Below, piece after piece: positions 20,057-57,122 of a stretch of DNA of 64,000 nt. Source of the DNA: Xenopus tropicalis (lineage: Eukaryota > Chordata > Amphibia > Anura > Pipidae); contig NC_030685.2 in assembly GCF_000004195.4 (NCBI RefSeq), positions 59,458,048 through 59,522,047 on the forward strand. The letters run 5' to 3'. The notes beneath the pieces are model-generated. The model was not told where the DNA came from and ran no database searches. It saw only the letters and a list, made by a program, of their open reading frames with translations. The position numbers and the translations under genes are program-made. Every line of letters starts with the position of its first letter. Positions within the stretch are counted from its first letter, which is position 1.

Positions 20057-22233
20057 ATATCTGAGTTTATCTGTAAATCACTGCCTGAGTTTGAGTGTAT
20101 CATCTGGCATGTATCAGGTTAATCTGTGCATCTAAACATGCGTGACTTATTGTAAAAACCTGGACAAGGCTCACATTTTCCAGCTTAAGTCTGAACAATA
20201 GAGTTGTTGGTTAAGCAAACTAGGCATACAGGAAAATACACTTAGAAAATTTCAGAAAAACAACACAAGAAAGGGCATAAAATAAAATGGACATAATGTG
20301 GGCACTGAGGAAACACAAAGCATCCTCTTCTCTTTCCTCCCTTTGTGCAGTTGCCCACTGATAATATTCTATGTAATCAAGTAAGATATTCTTGAAATAC
20401 CATATGTTAATAGCACATTATCATTCAAAAATATTGTATTTTTACCAGAAAACATTGTACATTGTTTAGTTAGAAAAGCCTGGAAAACTGATTTATATTA
20501 TTTGAATAAGATATTTTCAGTTGGAAAAAGCTAGAATAAGTTTCCCTCTGGTGTTAGCATTGTACCTGCCTGTAAGCAAACAATTAGGGATGACAAGTGG
20601 TCCTTATATAAATAATGAATAATTGCTTAACAGCTTTGGAAGACAAGAAAAAGTAAGACTAATGCCATGCATGGTGTTTTCTCAAGCTACAAATTTTGGC
20701 CCAAAAGCTTTTAAACTTGCATTTTGGGGCTGAAGTAAGCACTATGTGCACACTAACAAACCTATGCCATTGTAGTCAACAACATTGTGAAGGTGGAGGT
20801 GGAGAAAATGCTGTGTAACATAAGCCTAAAAGAGACACATAACCATTATACTTCTATACAATTTTTATATATATGTGATAAAGGATTTTCACAAATGTTG
20901 TATTTCGATTCTTTATTTGGTAAAACAATAAAACAGTTTGGAAAAAAAATGGATTTTCAAACCTCTGACTCTTTATCTGGTGAGACTAAAATATGATCAC
21001 TAAAAGACAGCAGGCACACCCCTGTGTATCGGGAAATATATTTTTCCTACGCTATTCGCCTATTAAATCATGTATATATTATTATAGCAAAAACAAATGC
21101 AACATGATCGAAACAAGGGTGAAAAATTTAGATACCTAGGCTTAAAAAGGGTTAAGGAAGATTTAAAGAGAAAGAATGAAAATGCTATCATGTTTGGCTG
21201 CTTGTGGCTGATGGAATCTGTGGTTTTAAAAAAATGGGGTCCACAGTTTGGACAACCATTTAGTAACTGTGTGCTCTTTAATTACAAAAAGGACCCCCAT
21301 ACTGCCATATTCCCTTCAATATCTTATGTATATATATATATATACTTTGATAAGTGGAGGCATTACTTTATCAAGAAGAACATGGAAGCTCATGTGTGTA
21401 CTGTGCTGGTGATATAAGTATAAATGCAATGTTTGGCACACAACAGGACAGAGTTTTACAGAGTTTAGAAGAGAGTTAGCCAGGCATGATGGTGCGTGCA
21501 AGAGAACAAGCATAAATATTATCCTACCTGTGCCAAGAGAGATCCTTCATTGCCTGCACAGTCTCTGCAGTCTCAGCCCCAACTGCTTTCATGTCACTTA
21601 ACAGTACAAATCTCCGCCTTCAGTCTGACCTCTCTCTTCATTTGAAAATTAAATACGGAACTCAAATGCAGATGTACACATCCATGCTTTTATACACAAT
21701 GTAGCACATATAATAACATTACTGTAATCATTAATTATAACCTCTTTTTATCTTTATGCCCAGCCATTTGGCAAATATATGTATGCCCCTTAGCTGTGTC
21801 ACTTACAAGGTTACAGAAAGGCAATGGGTTTAAACCAAAGGGGCTCATATGTCCTCCCTGGCTGTAAAAGACAGAGGGCTTGCAGTACAAAGTTAAACAC
21901 ATATTGCATGATTATATGTATGTGTTTTTTCTGTAATTATGCTAGAAAAATATTTGTGCCACAGGCAAAACACACAGGTTTAGCATGTTTTACAGACTTG
22001 TAATTTGCCCAAGTTGCAGCTGTGGTAAAGCAGGAGGAAGTGTGAGACTAGTTCCTATGACAGAGCAGTATACAGAGCTGTATCATTTGGCAGGGTAGAA
22101 ACTTTGCTAAGAGGTCCACTACCAGGGTTGCTGAGTAGGCAGGTTATTTTTCAAGACCATAAAAGAAATATTTGTAATGGATAATTCTAATCAGTGGTGA
22201 CAAAATACCAAAATGACTCCTTATATATTAGAA

Positions 22234-22525
22234 CAGGGATCCCCCAACCTTTATTTACCTGTGAGCAATATTCAAATGTACAAAGAGTTGGAGAGCAACA
22301 CAAGCATGAAAACTGTTCCTGGGGTTACAAATAGGGTCTCTGATTGGCTATTTGGTAGCCCCTATATGGACTAGAAGCCTACATGAGGCTATGTTTGGCA
22401 GTACACCTGGTTTTTATGCAACCAAAACTTACACAAGAATTCCAATTCTTTTAGGCCACTGGGAGCAACACCCGAGGGACTGATGAGCAAAATGTTGCTC
22501 ACGACCCACTGGTTGTGGATCACTG
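22234..22525. mobile_element. hAT-type MITE with perfect 8-bp target duplication
   Basis: Starts CAGGGATCCCCCAACC and ends TTGTGGATCACTG; flanked by TATTAGAA at 22226-22233 and 22526-22533. Intergenic between the two TRPM8 copies. Confidence 0.9.
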
Positions 22526-22979
22526 TATTAGAAATAGCTGTTTCAGTTCCTCCCTGGCTTTTATTTGTAGCAATTTGTGGGATCCCTTGAGCTCCCACTT
22601 TATTAAAACCTTAGCACAATGTAGGAAATCTAGTGGTTTAGAAACAAAAGAAATAGTTACATAGTCTTTTTCCCTGTAATAAGATCTATTAGTTTTTAGA
22701 TCTGGAGCAAACTGTGCACCTGTTATTACTTCATAGATTATGTCCTATATGTTTTAGTCAGCTTATGGCAATGAATGCACCCAGAAACACAGATTTCTGT
22801 TTTTAGTGAATAAAATACCCCCTTTGGTGAAATATAAGGATATTATAAGTCACCACGGAGTTTCATGACCATATAAAAACATTGGCCTAAGGCAGAGTGC
22901 TTTTATACAGGTCATGGCGCTCCTCAAATTTTTTTTAACAGGGGGTACTTTATTTATTATAATACACAAGTCATGTGAC

Positions 22980-23206
22980 CAGGGGCGGGCCAAGCCGACC
23001 GGGTGCCCTAGGCAACCCGGTCAGCCAACTCCGCCCACCTCCCCGTGCGGCGATTAGATCGGTCATTGCCTCCGCCGCTAATGACAAGCGGCGGAGGCAA
23101 TGACAAAGTAGCACTAGGGGTAGGCAGGAGAGGCTCCTGCCTGGCGCCCCTCAATCGTTGTGCCCTAGGCAGCTGCCTCTTCTGCCTACCCCTAGTTCCG
23201 GCCCTG
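22980..23206. mobile_element. GC-rich hAT-type MITE with perfect 8-bp target duplication
   Basis: Starts CAGGGGCGGGCC and ends AGTTCCGGCCCTG; flanked by CATGTGAC at 22972-22979 and 23207-23214. The centre forms a hairpin around GCCTCCGCCGCT and its complement. Confidence 0.9.
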
Positions 23207-24839
23207 CATGTGACAGAAATTACATAACCATGCACCAATTATAATTATACTGTATATATTCATGGCTCTAGTATATTATATAAAGATTGTTTTATAAGAG
23301 CTTACACACCTCATTAGAAATGTCATTAGAAAAAAGCAATTAAAAAAGATCACTTTTTAATTACAAGATGAATTTATTAGCTACCTTAGTACTAGACACA
23401 ATAAGACAAAACACAAGGATGAGCTAAGATGGAGCTTAGGAATGTCCCAGTATCAAATGCTACCTATGGGAAATATACTGTATGTAGGCTTTGAATAAAA
23501 AAACACATGTTTGGGAACGGCAAGGGAAGAAATAGAAGAGAAGTTCTTAAGTATTTCATGTGAGACTCTGAAAGATATTTTTTTTTAAGTTAAAGTGTTA
23601 TAGGTAACATAATAAGAAACTGCCAGGGCACTGAAGTAGTTTGTTGGATCCATTGCACATACATCACTTTTCTGTTGGCCAATAAAAACATTGAACCTGT
23701 TGAAAATGCAGCCAGTTACATTCAGGATGAGAAATCTGTCCCATTGTGGGAGGAGAACAGCGGTAAATAATCATCCACCAGTAAATATAATCTGTGGCCA
23801 ATATTTTGGCTGTACTTCCATGTTATGAAAGAACATTGTTTTTTGAGTCAGTGGAATGATACCAAGTTATATGTTTAAAGGCAAAAAGGCCCACAACATT
23901 TTCATAAGTAAGCTTCAGTCTATAGAGTTAACTACATAGTTTGGAACCTAATGACCACTTCCACAACTCCACGACTGGTCTAAAGTGAAGACTGTCTTTT
24001 TAATTGGCAAATGGCTGTAAATGGAATGCACACTGATTTGTATAAAGTGAACAGCCAATTTCACAAATATTGTTCTTACATCATTTATCCCCTGTATATA
24101 AGTGAATGCAGAACAAATACATATAATCAGTAAAAAAATTAACATCGGTATGTGTATGAATGAGCAGCCTTGGCAAAGCATGGAAGACACAGCATTCATT
24201 TAGAAATGCTATTTACTTATTATGAGGCAGGCTCACACTGCAACTGCCACCAGCAGAGGTTCCTCTCTGAATGATGATGCCAGTGGTAGATGATAAAAAT
24301 GGTGCAAAGGGAAGGTAGAATCAAGAAGTCTATAGAGGCTTTTGGGTGGACGAGGTAAATTAACAAACATTTCCCAGGGTGCTGTACTAGGTCCAGGTAA
24401 GGTCAATGGTCTTCTCTGCAGAAAATAAAAACAATAAAAGAAAATTTAAGTTGAAACAGGTGTTGCTCTTATACAAGATCAGCTAACCTAAAACTTTAAT
24501 ATTATAGAGATAGTGCCATCAAAGTCAAAAGTGTTTTCCTTAAAAACAACGTGTATGGATCAGGAAAAAACAGCAATGCTGAAAAATGATTGTGAAGATG
24601 AGACCTTTCTGCTAATAGATTTCTGTAATGCTCAGCTTAATACTCGGTCAGACTACTACTGACCATACAAAGGCCAGCCTGTACTGTACTCCAACCAATC
24701 AGACAAATATTGTACTAGGGGGCTGTGCAAGTACATGGCCACATTTCAGTTCTGATTGTTGGGGCCAACCACCTAAACAAAACAGCAGGATGTGAAGAGA
24801 AGCTGCATCTTCTCCACCTTTGGAATTCAGAGATTATCT

Positions 24840-24845
24840 TTTATT
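24840..24845 (-). promoter_or_regulatory. Candidate polyadenylation signal of TRPM8 copy A
   Basis: AATAAA on the minus strand about 105 bases after the stop codon. It is the first perfect hexamer downstream of the stop; other hexamers further left could serve a longer 3' UTR. Confidence 0.4.
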
Positions 24846-24950
24846 TGATATGTATTTTCCCTTTAAATATGGCTCCGCAGACAGACCTCCATTAAGGTCA
24901 ATACTTGGGTGAAGGAAACACTTACCAAGACACTTATTTCCTCTCAGCTC

Positions 24951-48143
<23,193 letters not shown>

Positions 48144-49369
48144 TTTGATCAAATCCGAGGAAACATCCACAAGCCTGTCATAACAAAAATATATTCACAA
48201 GGAAAGTGAGAAAGAATGAAAGATACAGACACAGTGATGTCTATGTCCTTTAATTCTGGTCATGGATTTATTATAGGCTAAGGCCAATCCATAACTAAAG
48301 CATGACCTATATCTGTTTACACCATGCAGTTGACATTGAGTAACCAATATACAAGTAGTGTATCACATTGTTATGGTAGCAAGGCCTAAGTACTAGTTCT
48401 CTAAAGCAAACATTTGTACAGTAAGAAAACCATATGGAGGTTAATAAGAAAGTAAGAATCCCTCCTGAACCAAAAATGGATGCAAGGCCTGAACCAGGTC
48501 ATATAAAAAGAAATGTTATATGGACAGCACCTGGATTTTTTACAACTTCACCAGCATTTTCATATTTACAAGTTCTTTCTCTGCATGTTTGTTAATATAG
48601 TTTTAAACATTCAAATTACCATAATCCAGTCAATTTATTGTGCGTGAGGTATTCTGTTTTTTCTGCTTTGTTTTTCCTTGCTCAAAAAGCCAAACATGCT
48701 CCATTCATCACCCTCAGTGATAATCACTTGAAATTGCCAAGTGCTTTAAATGTGATTCTTAGCTGAAACTACAGCAGTGTACCTGTGCTTTAACATAGAA
48801 GGCAATGGAAGGTGATTTTAGGAGTTTTGGTGCCACATTTTTAGGAAGGAAAAGATAAGGTGGGCAAAATGCCTAAAATCATCCTATGTGCCATTGGCCG
48901 TAACAGCATCAAAACTAAAATACTTAGATTTCCAAGCTTTAGCGACTGTTTCTCTTATTAGCTTAGTTCACAATTCTGTTCTGCATTTGGGAATACGTTA
49001 TTAGCTTTGGTTTCATACAAAAAATAACAACAAGCACAGTGACCAAAGCCCTGGAGGCAACAGTGACTCCTTTTATAGCATAACCACTGTGCTGGCTGAG
49101 GCAAAGCCTATCCAAAATGTCATTGGTGCAGTTGTGCAGTGTTTGATTAAAAAATCAATTTCAGGTGAGTGAAAGTATAAACATAACATTGAGAAAACAG
49201 AATTTTCATGCATATTTGCGGATCTTCTGCGGTTCTGGTGCTCAAAACACTTGGCATTGCAAGCACCAAGTATAATGTCAATGGCAGACATATTTCCAGG
49301 CAAGGGTACATGTAGGTCACTACTACAGAAGTACAATATTCAACAAGTTTACTTTATTTACAGTATTAA

Positions 49370-49752
49370 AGGAACAGTAACACAAAAAAATTAAAGTGTT
49401 TTAAAGTAATTAAAATATAATGTGCTGTTGCCCTGCACTGGTAAAAATGGTAAGTTTGCAACAGAAACGCTACTATATAGCCATTGAAGCTGGGAAAAAG
49501 GAGAAAAGGCACAGGCACATAGCAAATAACAGATAAGCTCTGTAGAATATAATGGGGTTTTATCTGTTATCTGCTATGTAACCTGTGCCTTTTCTCCTGT
49601 AAATGGCTGCCCCCGTGACTACACAGAAGCTTTATTATATAAACTATAGTAGTCTTTCTAAGGAAAACACACCAGTTGTACCAGTACAGGGCAGCATTAC
49701 ATTATATAGTAATTACTTTTATACTCTTTCATTTTTTGGTGTTACTGTCCCT
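49370..49752. mobile_element. TTAA-type hairpin MITE, AGGAACAGTAACACC family (copy 1)
   Basis: TTAA at 49366-49369 and 49753-49756 flank AGGAACAGTAACAC and GGTGTTACTGTCCCT. The inner palindrome includes GGAGAAAAGGCACAGG and its complement. TTAA targets and AGG/CCT ends fit piggyBac-type mobilisation. Confidence 0.88.
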
Positions 49753-51549
49753 TTAAGCCAAAACAGCATTTCCTTATGAGAAAGTTGTAGTCACTGGGGA
49801 TCTACTCTGTAATCCTAAGGGACAGCAAAGACCTTTGAATCCAGAAATAATACTTGTTTTGGGCTTAATATGCCTGGCATTTTCCAAAATCGACATTACC
49901 ATTTATAATAAACAGAAGAAATATGGCAAATAGGTTTGTTTATTAAAATTGTAGGTTTAGTTTTGATGCTGCTCCTTTACAAAAGGGATAATTGTAATTG
50001 TGACAAAGTCTTTAAGTGTTCTTGCGTTAAAAAGACCTTAGTAAGACAAAAATAGAGATAGAGACAGATTATATGAGCACACACTTACAGTAGTAAATTA
50101 TATACAGCACTACATAAGAACCATACCACATTCATAAATGTGTGCTCACATAAATACAGTGTAAATACATATTCACATACATAAAGGTATAGTTACAAGC
50201 CAAAATAGCAGGTTATAGCAACAATCACCCAAGACAGCATTACAAAAACCATGAACAACATTAGAAGGTAGGACATGCAAAGGAATATACATATTGGATT
50301 CACTACCTGTAAAAGCTGAGAATAATCCTTTCGTGGGCTCCAGCTTGACTGACAACTACACAGGTAGCACATTCACATGTTAGTTCAAAGCCACAGTCTC
50401 CACCTCCACCCCAACCTCCCATTATTAGAAAATGGGAATATCACAGACAGCGTAATAAAACTTTCCAGCACTTGAAAGCATTGTTAGACTATTTATAGAG
50501 TAATACCACAGTGCTTGCATATAGGGACAGAACAACTAGCCCTGACAATTTTCTGGCACAGGAAACCCTACTTTTAGCCACCTATCTCCCATTTATCCTC
50601 AGTGTGTTATATCTTTTAACCTTGCCTGGCTGTAAAAGAAAAGATGGTTTTTAATCAAGTGCAAAAAATGGGCAAAAACCACTTGCACTCTAGAGCCCAG
50701 CCCAAGGATGCAGCACTGCTTGCATTCAACAGCTCTGTATTCATTCATTCATTCTAAATAACATGCAGGTCCCTTAAATTGCATATTATTCAGATACACA
50801 ACTTAGGGATCTGACTTGCACATCAGGCTACATAGTCCTGTCTTTATTTACAGCCTTCCATATGGCAGAAGGTAAGCAGGGCTGTATTTAGGTCCAGTTC
50901 TGCCCCAGGCTAAGTCATTTTTTTATATAGGCACCAGTTGTGCAACCGGGCGGTTGCAATAACAGAGTGGTGGGTAATCCACAATTTCGCAAACTCGCAT
51001 GAGTTCATGGGTAACCCGGGGGTTTGCATGCAAAAGTATGGTAAAATCAAATGGAAAAATGCTTCCTTAGCTTTACCAAACAATACCTATGCAATGGAAT
51101 ATATTCCACATCCCAGTATTTTTTATTCTACTTTTTATAGTCTTTTTCAGTGTGTTTGTAGGTGTGCTATCATTCTTGAATATGTTTTCCTGATTCTGTT
51201 TCTGCTGTGTTCTTGCTCATTGTCTTGGTTCTTGGTCTTTGTCCTGTTCCTTGTTTAGTTTGTGTAGGTTTCTGGTCTGTGTGTGTCTCTTTACTGTATC
51301 CGTGCCCTCCCTATTTCTCAGTCTGTCTTGTGGTTTGGCTTACTAGTTTTGTCCCTCGGTCTGGCTTGTTGATTAACACGTGCCTATTTTGTGTTTCCCA
51401 GTCTGTTGAATTGCAGCGTCTTTGTACTAAAACCTCCGGCATCCTTGTGGGGCCCCTGAGTATTAAGCCCTGGTGGAAGTTGATAACCATAGGGTCAGGC
51501 CCATGGTAAAATGCTGAAGACCAGTCCATGCTGGAACTAGGTTTCTTAA

Positions 51550-52046
51550 AGGACAATGAAAGTTTAATACAAATTAAAAGTAAGTCTAAAGGCATTCTTT
51601 TTAAGTACTTACTGCATATCTAAATTCCCAGATCCCTGCTTGCTTCTCTGAGATATGGTGCTGGCAGCCTACAGCAGTGTGAAGACTACAGTGACATCAC
51701 TGAAATCTCTCTCCCCTTCCTGTAGGTGCCAGCGGCAGCCTTCCTATTCTCTGAGCATGTGTGTAACTTGATCCTGTCTCCTGTTCTGAGCTACACATGC
51801 CCACCAGCCAATCAGAAGCAGATATGCCAGAGGGGAGGGGGGGAGGGAATGAAACACATGTGCAGTATGAAGCAAGGAGGGAAAGGAAGGGAGAATACCT
51901 TTTTAGAGATGGCCTGTTCTAGAACATGTGAAGTAAGTGTGACTGAGTAAATATTTGATTAGGTGAGCCAAAAGTGTGGCATTTTTACTAAACAATAGGA
52001 GGACTATTGGGCAGTATGCTTTTTAAATTTTGACTTGCATTCTCCT
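51550..52046. mobile_element. TTAA-type MITE, AGGACAATGAAAGTT family
   Basis: TTAA at 51546-51549 and 52047-52050; ends AGGACAATGAAAGTTTAA and TTTTGACTTGCATTCTCCT are imperfect complements. A plus-strand GA-rich stretch lies at 51,830-51,895. Confidence 0.75.
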
Positions 52047-52713
52047 TTAAGCACCCCCTGATTATACAGGCTAAGATGTAGCTTTCAGGCCAGTATTACT
52101 GTATATGCATGAAATGAAATTGGTAGAAACTAGATTGCTGTGACCAAATTCAGTTAGTAGTCACTTTTCCAATGATGAATACCCCTTAGGGCTGTAAGTG
52201 TGGTTGTGGGCCCCTCAATTTTCCTGCAGTCAGTTGCACATAAAACCATAATTGTGTCAAAATGCAGTCCTTGTACTTCAATTTAGTTGCACTCGCTACC
52301 ACTTAGTCCTTCCTGCCCGTCCTTCTGTTCAGAATGGGCAGAACTGCACTTATTGACCAGGTGGTAGCTCCAGGGTTCCCTTTGGGCCCAGTATCAATAG
52401 ATGCAGCACATTTTAGCCTAAAGATCTGGGCTCAGATGTCACTCGCACAGCAAACACCAGAAATGTTGCCAGGCAGATTTCTGAGTAATTTCTTCTGATT
52501 TGCAATAAAATGTGCATGCGGTTATGGTCATTTTGCAGAATGAGATGCAACTGCAGGAGGAGCAGCACAATTGTTTGGGGAGAATAGGCACATGGCCTAT
52601 AATGTCCCAGTTTTTGAGGGAGTATGTCTTAAGCCCACATCTATGAATTTGTCTTCATAGATGTGATCATCATCACCTAACACATTGTGGAAGTGCTACA
52701 TTCTTTTCATTAA

Positions 52714-53065
52714 AGAATAAGTAAACCTTTTTTTCTCTCTCTAAATTGACTTTATAAAGCCCCAAGAATAACTTTCTTTCTCCCTGCACTCAGTCTCATA
52801 CAAATTCTGTATCACAAACAGCTTTCTCTGCTACCTACTTCCTAGTCTAGTGTGAAGCTCTGCCCCCTTTTCTTTGCTGAAAAAGAGGGGAACTCAGCAA
52901 AGGAAAGGGGGCGGAGCTTCACACTAGACTAGGAAGTAGCTCAGAGAGCTGAAGTTGAGATTTTTGTGATGCAGAATCTGCATGAGTGCAGGTAGAAAGA
53001 TAAGTTATTCTGGGGCTGTATAGAGCATTTTAAGATGCTTTTATGATAAAAGGCTTACTTATCTA
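52714..53065. mobile_element. TTAA-type hairpin MITE, AGAATAAGTAAACC family
   Basis: TTAA at 52710-52713 and 53066-53069; ends AGAATAAGTAAACC and GGCTTACTTATCTA. The centre is a strong hairpin with arms CTACTTCCTAGTCTAGTGTG and complement around GGGGAACTCAG. Confidence 0.82.
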
Positions 53066-54791
53066 TTAAGTACAATTACGCTTCTTGCATTTCTGTATGG
53101 GCAGGGGCTGCACACAATAGCATCTGTCCTACCGCTCTTGCTGAATCTTGAGTTTATCTTGCGTTTACCTGCTTTTTGCTTTTTTAAATGCTGGGTATAT
53201 GAGTGCAAGTGAAACTGCCTGCCATTTGTGTATTGTTGATCAGAATGCTGAATCTCTATTTGGATGTTCAGTAAATCTTGTTTTCACTGGGGTTCAGTTT
53301 GTTTCAAGGCACTCGCCTGCATCACCCTTCTGAACCCTTGGGCAAGAGCTCGACTGAATTTCACAATATAAGAGTATTCTGTTTAGGAGAGAGGATGGAT
53401 TACATAATACACCAAATGGGTTCTTCCTGAATTATGGACCTGAAATGGGGGTTTATGAAAAAGTGGGTGATGTTTTAGCAGATTAGGAAAGTGTCTGGGC
53501 ATAAGTAGGACTGGTTTGGGTTAAATGTGCCTAATTTGTCCTACTTTGGGAATACTACTGTCATACCCTCTGGTGTCTAGTAAAGGGGGCAAGTATTTTA
53601 TTGTAGGGATCACAAGTTTTGGTGTGACAATTGTCTTACTTCAAATGGCACAAATGATCAAGAGAAGAGGATTGGAGTCTTGCTCCTAGCTATAACACAT
53701 ACAAAGGTATTTATCTCTGCAAAAGAAGAGCCCCTCTTAATCATGAGAAACTAAAACTGGAAAAAAAGCTAAACAAAAATAGAGGAATAAAGCTAACTGT
53801 TACTTACAGAACCTAACTCTGAGGTCCAAATCTCCACAGGTACCTTGGTACTCACCAGTATTCGCATTAAACTCTGTCATTCAACCTGTAATGCTATAGT
53901 AAATATTGATGTAGTCGAATGATATGATAACACATATGAGAATAAATACTTCAGCTATATCTGCAGCAGTAGATGATGTGAGAACCCCTGCAGGCATAAC
54001 AATGTTAAGTTTAATATTTTATTACAATCAAATGCTATAATTAAGTACACCATATTGCCATTAGCCCTGAATTACATGAATAACCATAGTTAAATGTATT
54101 ATCCTGACACTGTTAAATCAATAAGAATGATCTCACGCTACTGATGTAATGTACATTACTGGGTATTGGGGGATCAATTTCTAAATGCGAGACTGTTTCA
54201 GAGAACTGTTCTATAAACAGTAATGAGGATGCTGATATTAACTTGGGATTTAGAATGTTCGTCCATTGAAAGTACTACTATATATAATATAATTAAGAAT
54301 TATCTATGTTTTTTCATTTCTTTCACTTTAGCGGTACTTGGTATTGTCGGTTGTTTGCAAAGGAGAAGGCTGTAAATAAAAGCCCTCTGTATGACGATTT
54401 CATCATTATTGCAAAGCCTGGCAACGGGTTTGTTTTTACAGAGCTCATTATCTCTCCTGCATACAAGAGGGGAGGGATGTCCAAGATATAACAAAATACA
54501 TAAAGATATGGATTTTTGTACATAAAATAATAGGCAGAATATATTTTCAACACAAGGCCTAGTTATTGGACTAGTTATTGGTTCTAATGTTTAGCAATGG
54601 TATAGGTGTACACTGTCCCTTTAAGTGCCACTATCAGAGGTGTACAAACCTAAACCACACAGATTTTTTAGTTAAACAATCGCTGCAAGGCTGTTGTTTC
54701 AATTTCAATTTCTAGTGTGCAGGATTGCCTATGGCCGATATCCAAGCCAGCAGGTCCATTTACAGCCATTATCACTAAATACCATACTCAC

Positions 54792-55031
54792 AGCTTCACT
54801 ACCCATAATTTCTCTCCCCCCACTCTGAGCCCTTCTATGGTTCTTCAAGATGGAAAAGACCATAGAAAGGTACAATCTTGCCTTTGTCGTGGTCTTTCCC
54901 TTGATTGGGACCTCTCCCTGGAGTTGGAGTTGGGTCGTGATTCTGTGTGAGGCACAAACTCTCTGTTCCATCCTCTCGCCGTGGGTCTGACAGTCATTGT
55001 AAAGCTAAGACCAGAGCACACTGCTGACACC
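54792..55031 (-). other. trpm8: Candidate 5' non-coding exon of TRPM8 copy A
   Basis: Exon 1 begins at a splice acceptor, so at least one upstream exon must exist. This stretch has acceptor TGTTACAG at its right edge and a strong donor GCT|GTGAGT at its left. It holds a short upstream frame rich in Arg and Ser (MTVRPTARGW...) that resembles no known domain, so a leader exon is preferred over a coding one. Confidence 0.3.
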
Positions 55032-55724
55032 CTGTAACACAAAGAATTAAGTGGGACAAATGTACAAGAACTTTAGCATAACACATGAATGCAGGAACAG
55101 AAGGAAATTAATTAAAAAGTAAATGACAAAGTAAATGATATAAAAAAAGAACTATATAAAAGAGGGACCGGTAAATCATAATTTAATGTTGGAGTATTTA
55201 AAAAATGAGAGATTATAAAAAAGGCTGATTTGGTGATGCTGACACTGCATTCTCCATTTTCCATCCAGCCTTGTGTCTTCCCTGTGTCCTCCAAAATGTC
55301 TATAACCTCCAGGTGTGGCTTCTATGGTCTATTTTCAGAAAGTATTGAGTCTTCCCACAGCCGACCGGAGGTAGAGCAGACCCAGGCATTAGCCTGTATT
55401 AAACTGAGCCTGGGCAGTGAACAGAAAATATTTCCAACTGCTCAACAAGACTCTATTCCTGTTGTCCATATGCTTATACCCATCCTTTCTCTACTGTAAG
55501 GAAGATGCATGCATCTACTATGTTCTCAGCAGAAATTTAGAGACTCAGATTCATCATTTCAGGGGTTCTTGGTAAATAAAAAGTTTAAAAAATGATTGTA
55601 ATTAATAATCTAGTATTCAGTGCTATTTTAGGGTGGGCTGTATACAAATAGCCCAAATGAAACATGTATTGATACATCAAACAGAAAAGCCTCTTTAAAA
55701 TATTAAGGATAGAAAGAAGCTTAC

Positions 55725-56050
55725 CTTTTTATCCCCAATCATGCCTCCATGGTGGCTTTAGTCATGGAAACATGGCATTAACAGATTCTGACTCACGGAT
55801 ATTTCTGCCACATAGTTCCAGTGTTCACCTGGTACCCGTCTTATCATTCACTTTCTTTCTGCAATGTGTGAAGAGCAGGTTTCTTTCTGTCTCTCCCTTT
55901 CTGCATTTCTCTCTTCCGTCTTTCCTTCCTTCCTTCCTCAATGCCACAACTCCCAGCGGCCAAATCTGCTCCTGGCTGGCTCAGTGTGTTGGCACTGCCT
56001 TCAGGCACAGCACCCTGCAGAACAATGCTAAAAACAGAATGAAAAGGGGG
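55725..56050 (-). other. trpm8: Candidate first exon and promoter region of TRPM8 copy A
   Basis: A consensus donor AAAAAG|GTAAGC lies at 55724. The sequence to its right is AG-rich on the minus strand (GGAAGGAAGGAAAG) with several short upstream ATG frames. The right edge, meaning the transcription start, is a guess; no clear TATA box was seen. Confidence 0.22.
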
Positions 56051-56652
56051 GCATAACATTAGCGAGTGAAATGTAGAGAACGGATAATTAAAATTCTGTC
56101 AGGAAATAACAGGAGAAAAGAGAAGGAGTTCAGTAACTTAAAAATGACACTGCCAAACATAATACAGGGAAAACTGTGTATTTGAGAGACAAGCCTAAGC
56201 TTGTATATAATACCTAGGTGCTAATGAGAGATGATTTGTAGGATATGTAGTGCAGTTCGCATAACTTTAGAACTAGAGGTGAAGTTAGGAGCTACGGCAG
56301 CATTATTGGAGGGACAGAACTTCATTAAGAAAGAGCTCTGGTGGCCTTGGTCTGGTACAGAATCCCAAAAAGGTGAAGCACAGAGCTGCCTTCCCTATAT
56401 GATCACTTACCACCATCACCCCCAGACCACTTGGTACAATCAGCACCAACATTTCCCCCAGCCAATTTCTTATGCTTTCTGCTCACTTCACTTAAAGCTA
56501 TTCAATGTTTGGTCCTTGTTACATAGTTACATAAGGGTGAAAAAAGAGTCCATCAAGTTCAACCCTTCCAAGTAAACCCAGCACACACAAACCAATACTT
56601 ACCAATCTATACACTCACATACATAAACTATATATACAAACATCAATACTAA

Positions 56653-57122
56653 GGGGCACATTTACTAACCCACGAACGGGCCGAATGCGTCCGATTGCGT
56701 TTTTTCCGTAATGATCGGTAATTTTGCGATTTTTTTTCGTATTTTTTGTGATTTTTTCGGCGTCTTTACGATTTTTGCGTAAAAACGCGAGTTTTTCGTA
56801 GCCATTACGAAAGTTGCGCAAAGTCGCGATTTTTTCGTAGCTTTAAAACTTGCGCGAAACGTCGCGCCTTTTAAGTTTTAACGCTACGAAAAAGGCGCGA
56901 CTTTGCGCGCAAGTGTTAACGCTACGAAAAAATCGCGACTTTGCGCAACTTTCGTAATGGCTACGAAAAACTTGCGTTTTTACGCAAAAATCGTAAAGAC
57001 GCCGAAAAAATCGCAAAAAATACTAAAAAATCGCAAAATTACCGAAAAAGTCGCAAAATGTTCGTTTCCAATCGGAATTTTTCCAATTCGGATTCGAAAT
57101 CGTGTCTTAGTAAATCAGCCCC
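56653..57122. mobile_element. Hairpin MITE, GGGGCAGATTTACTAA family (copy 2), nested in LINE
   Basis: Ends GGGGCACATTTACTAA and TTAGTAAATCAGCCCC, flanked by TAA at 56650-56652 and 57123-57125, inside the LINE 3' UTR. Closely related to the copy at 43168. Confidence 0.92.

Larger units (their letters stand above)
18231..24839. other. Intergenic region between TRPM8 copies B and A
   Basis: Apart from the repeats listed, no exon was recognised. A short direct duplication (ACAGTATAGAAGAAAACA at about 19424 and 19451) and a TATATA run at about 21333-21346 are the only other patterns seen. The 3' UTR of copy A may occupy the right end. Confidence 0.5.
48175..54791. other. 5' flank or first introns of TRPM8 copy A
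   Basis: Apart from three TTAA-type MITEs no coding exon was recognised. A CTTGTTCTTGG-rich plus-strand stretch at about 51,180-51,400 looks like part of an unclassified repeat. Confidence 0.45.

Noticed and set aside
19675..20122. Proline-rich frames of 108-131 residues
   Set aside because: They span a GC-rich MITE and its host repeat and have no homology.
54845..55042. Arg/Ser-rich 65-residue frame as a coding exon of an SR-like protein
   Set aside because: Short, low complexity and isolated; a TRPM8 leader exon explains the splice sites better.
55916..55944. TTCCTTCC tract as a microsatellite of interest
   Set aside because: Only a few units; it is noted just as part of the candidate leader exon.
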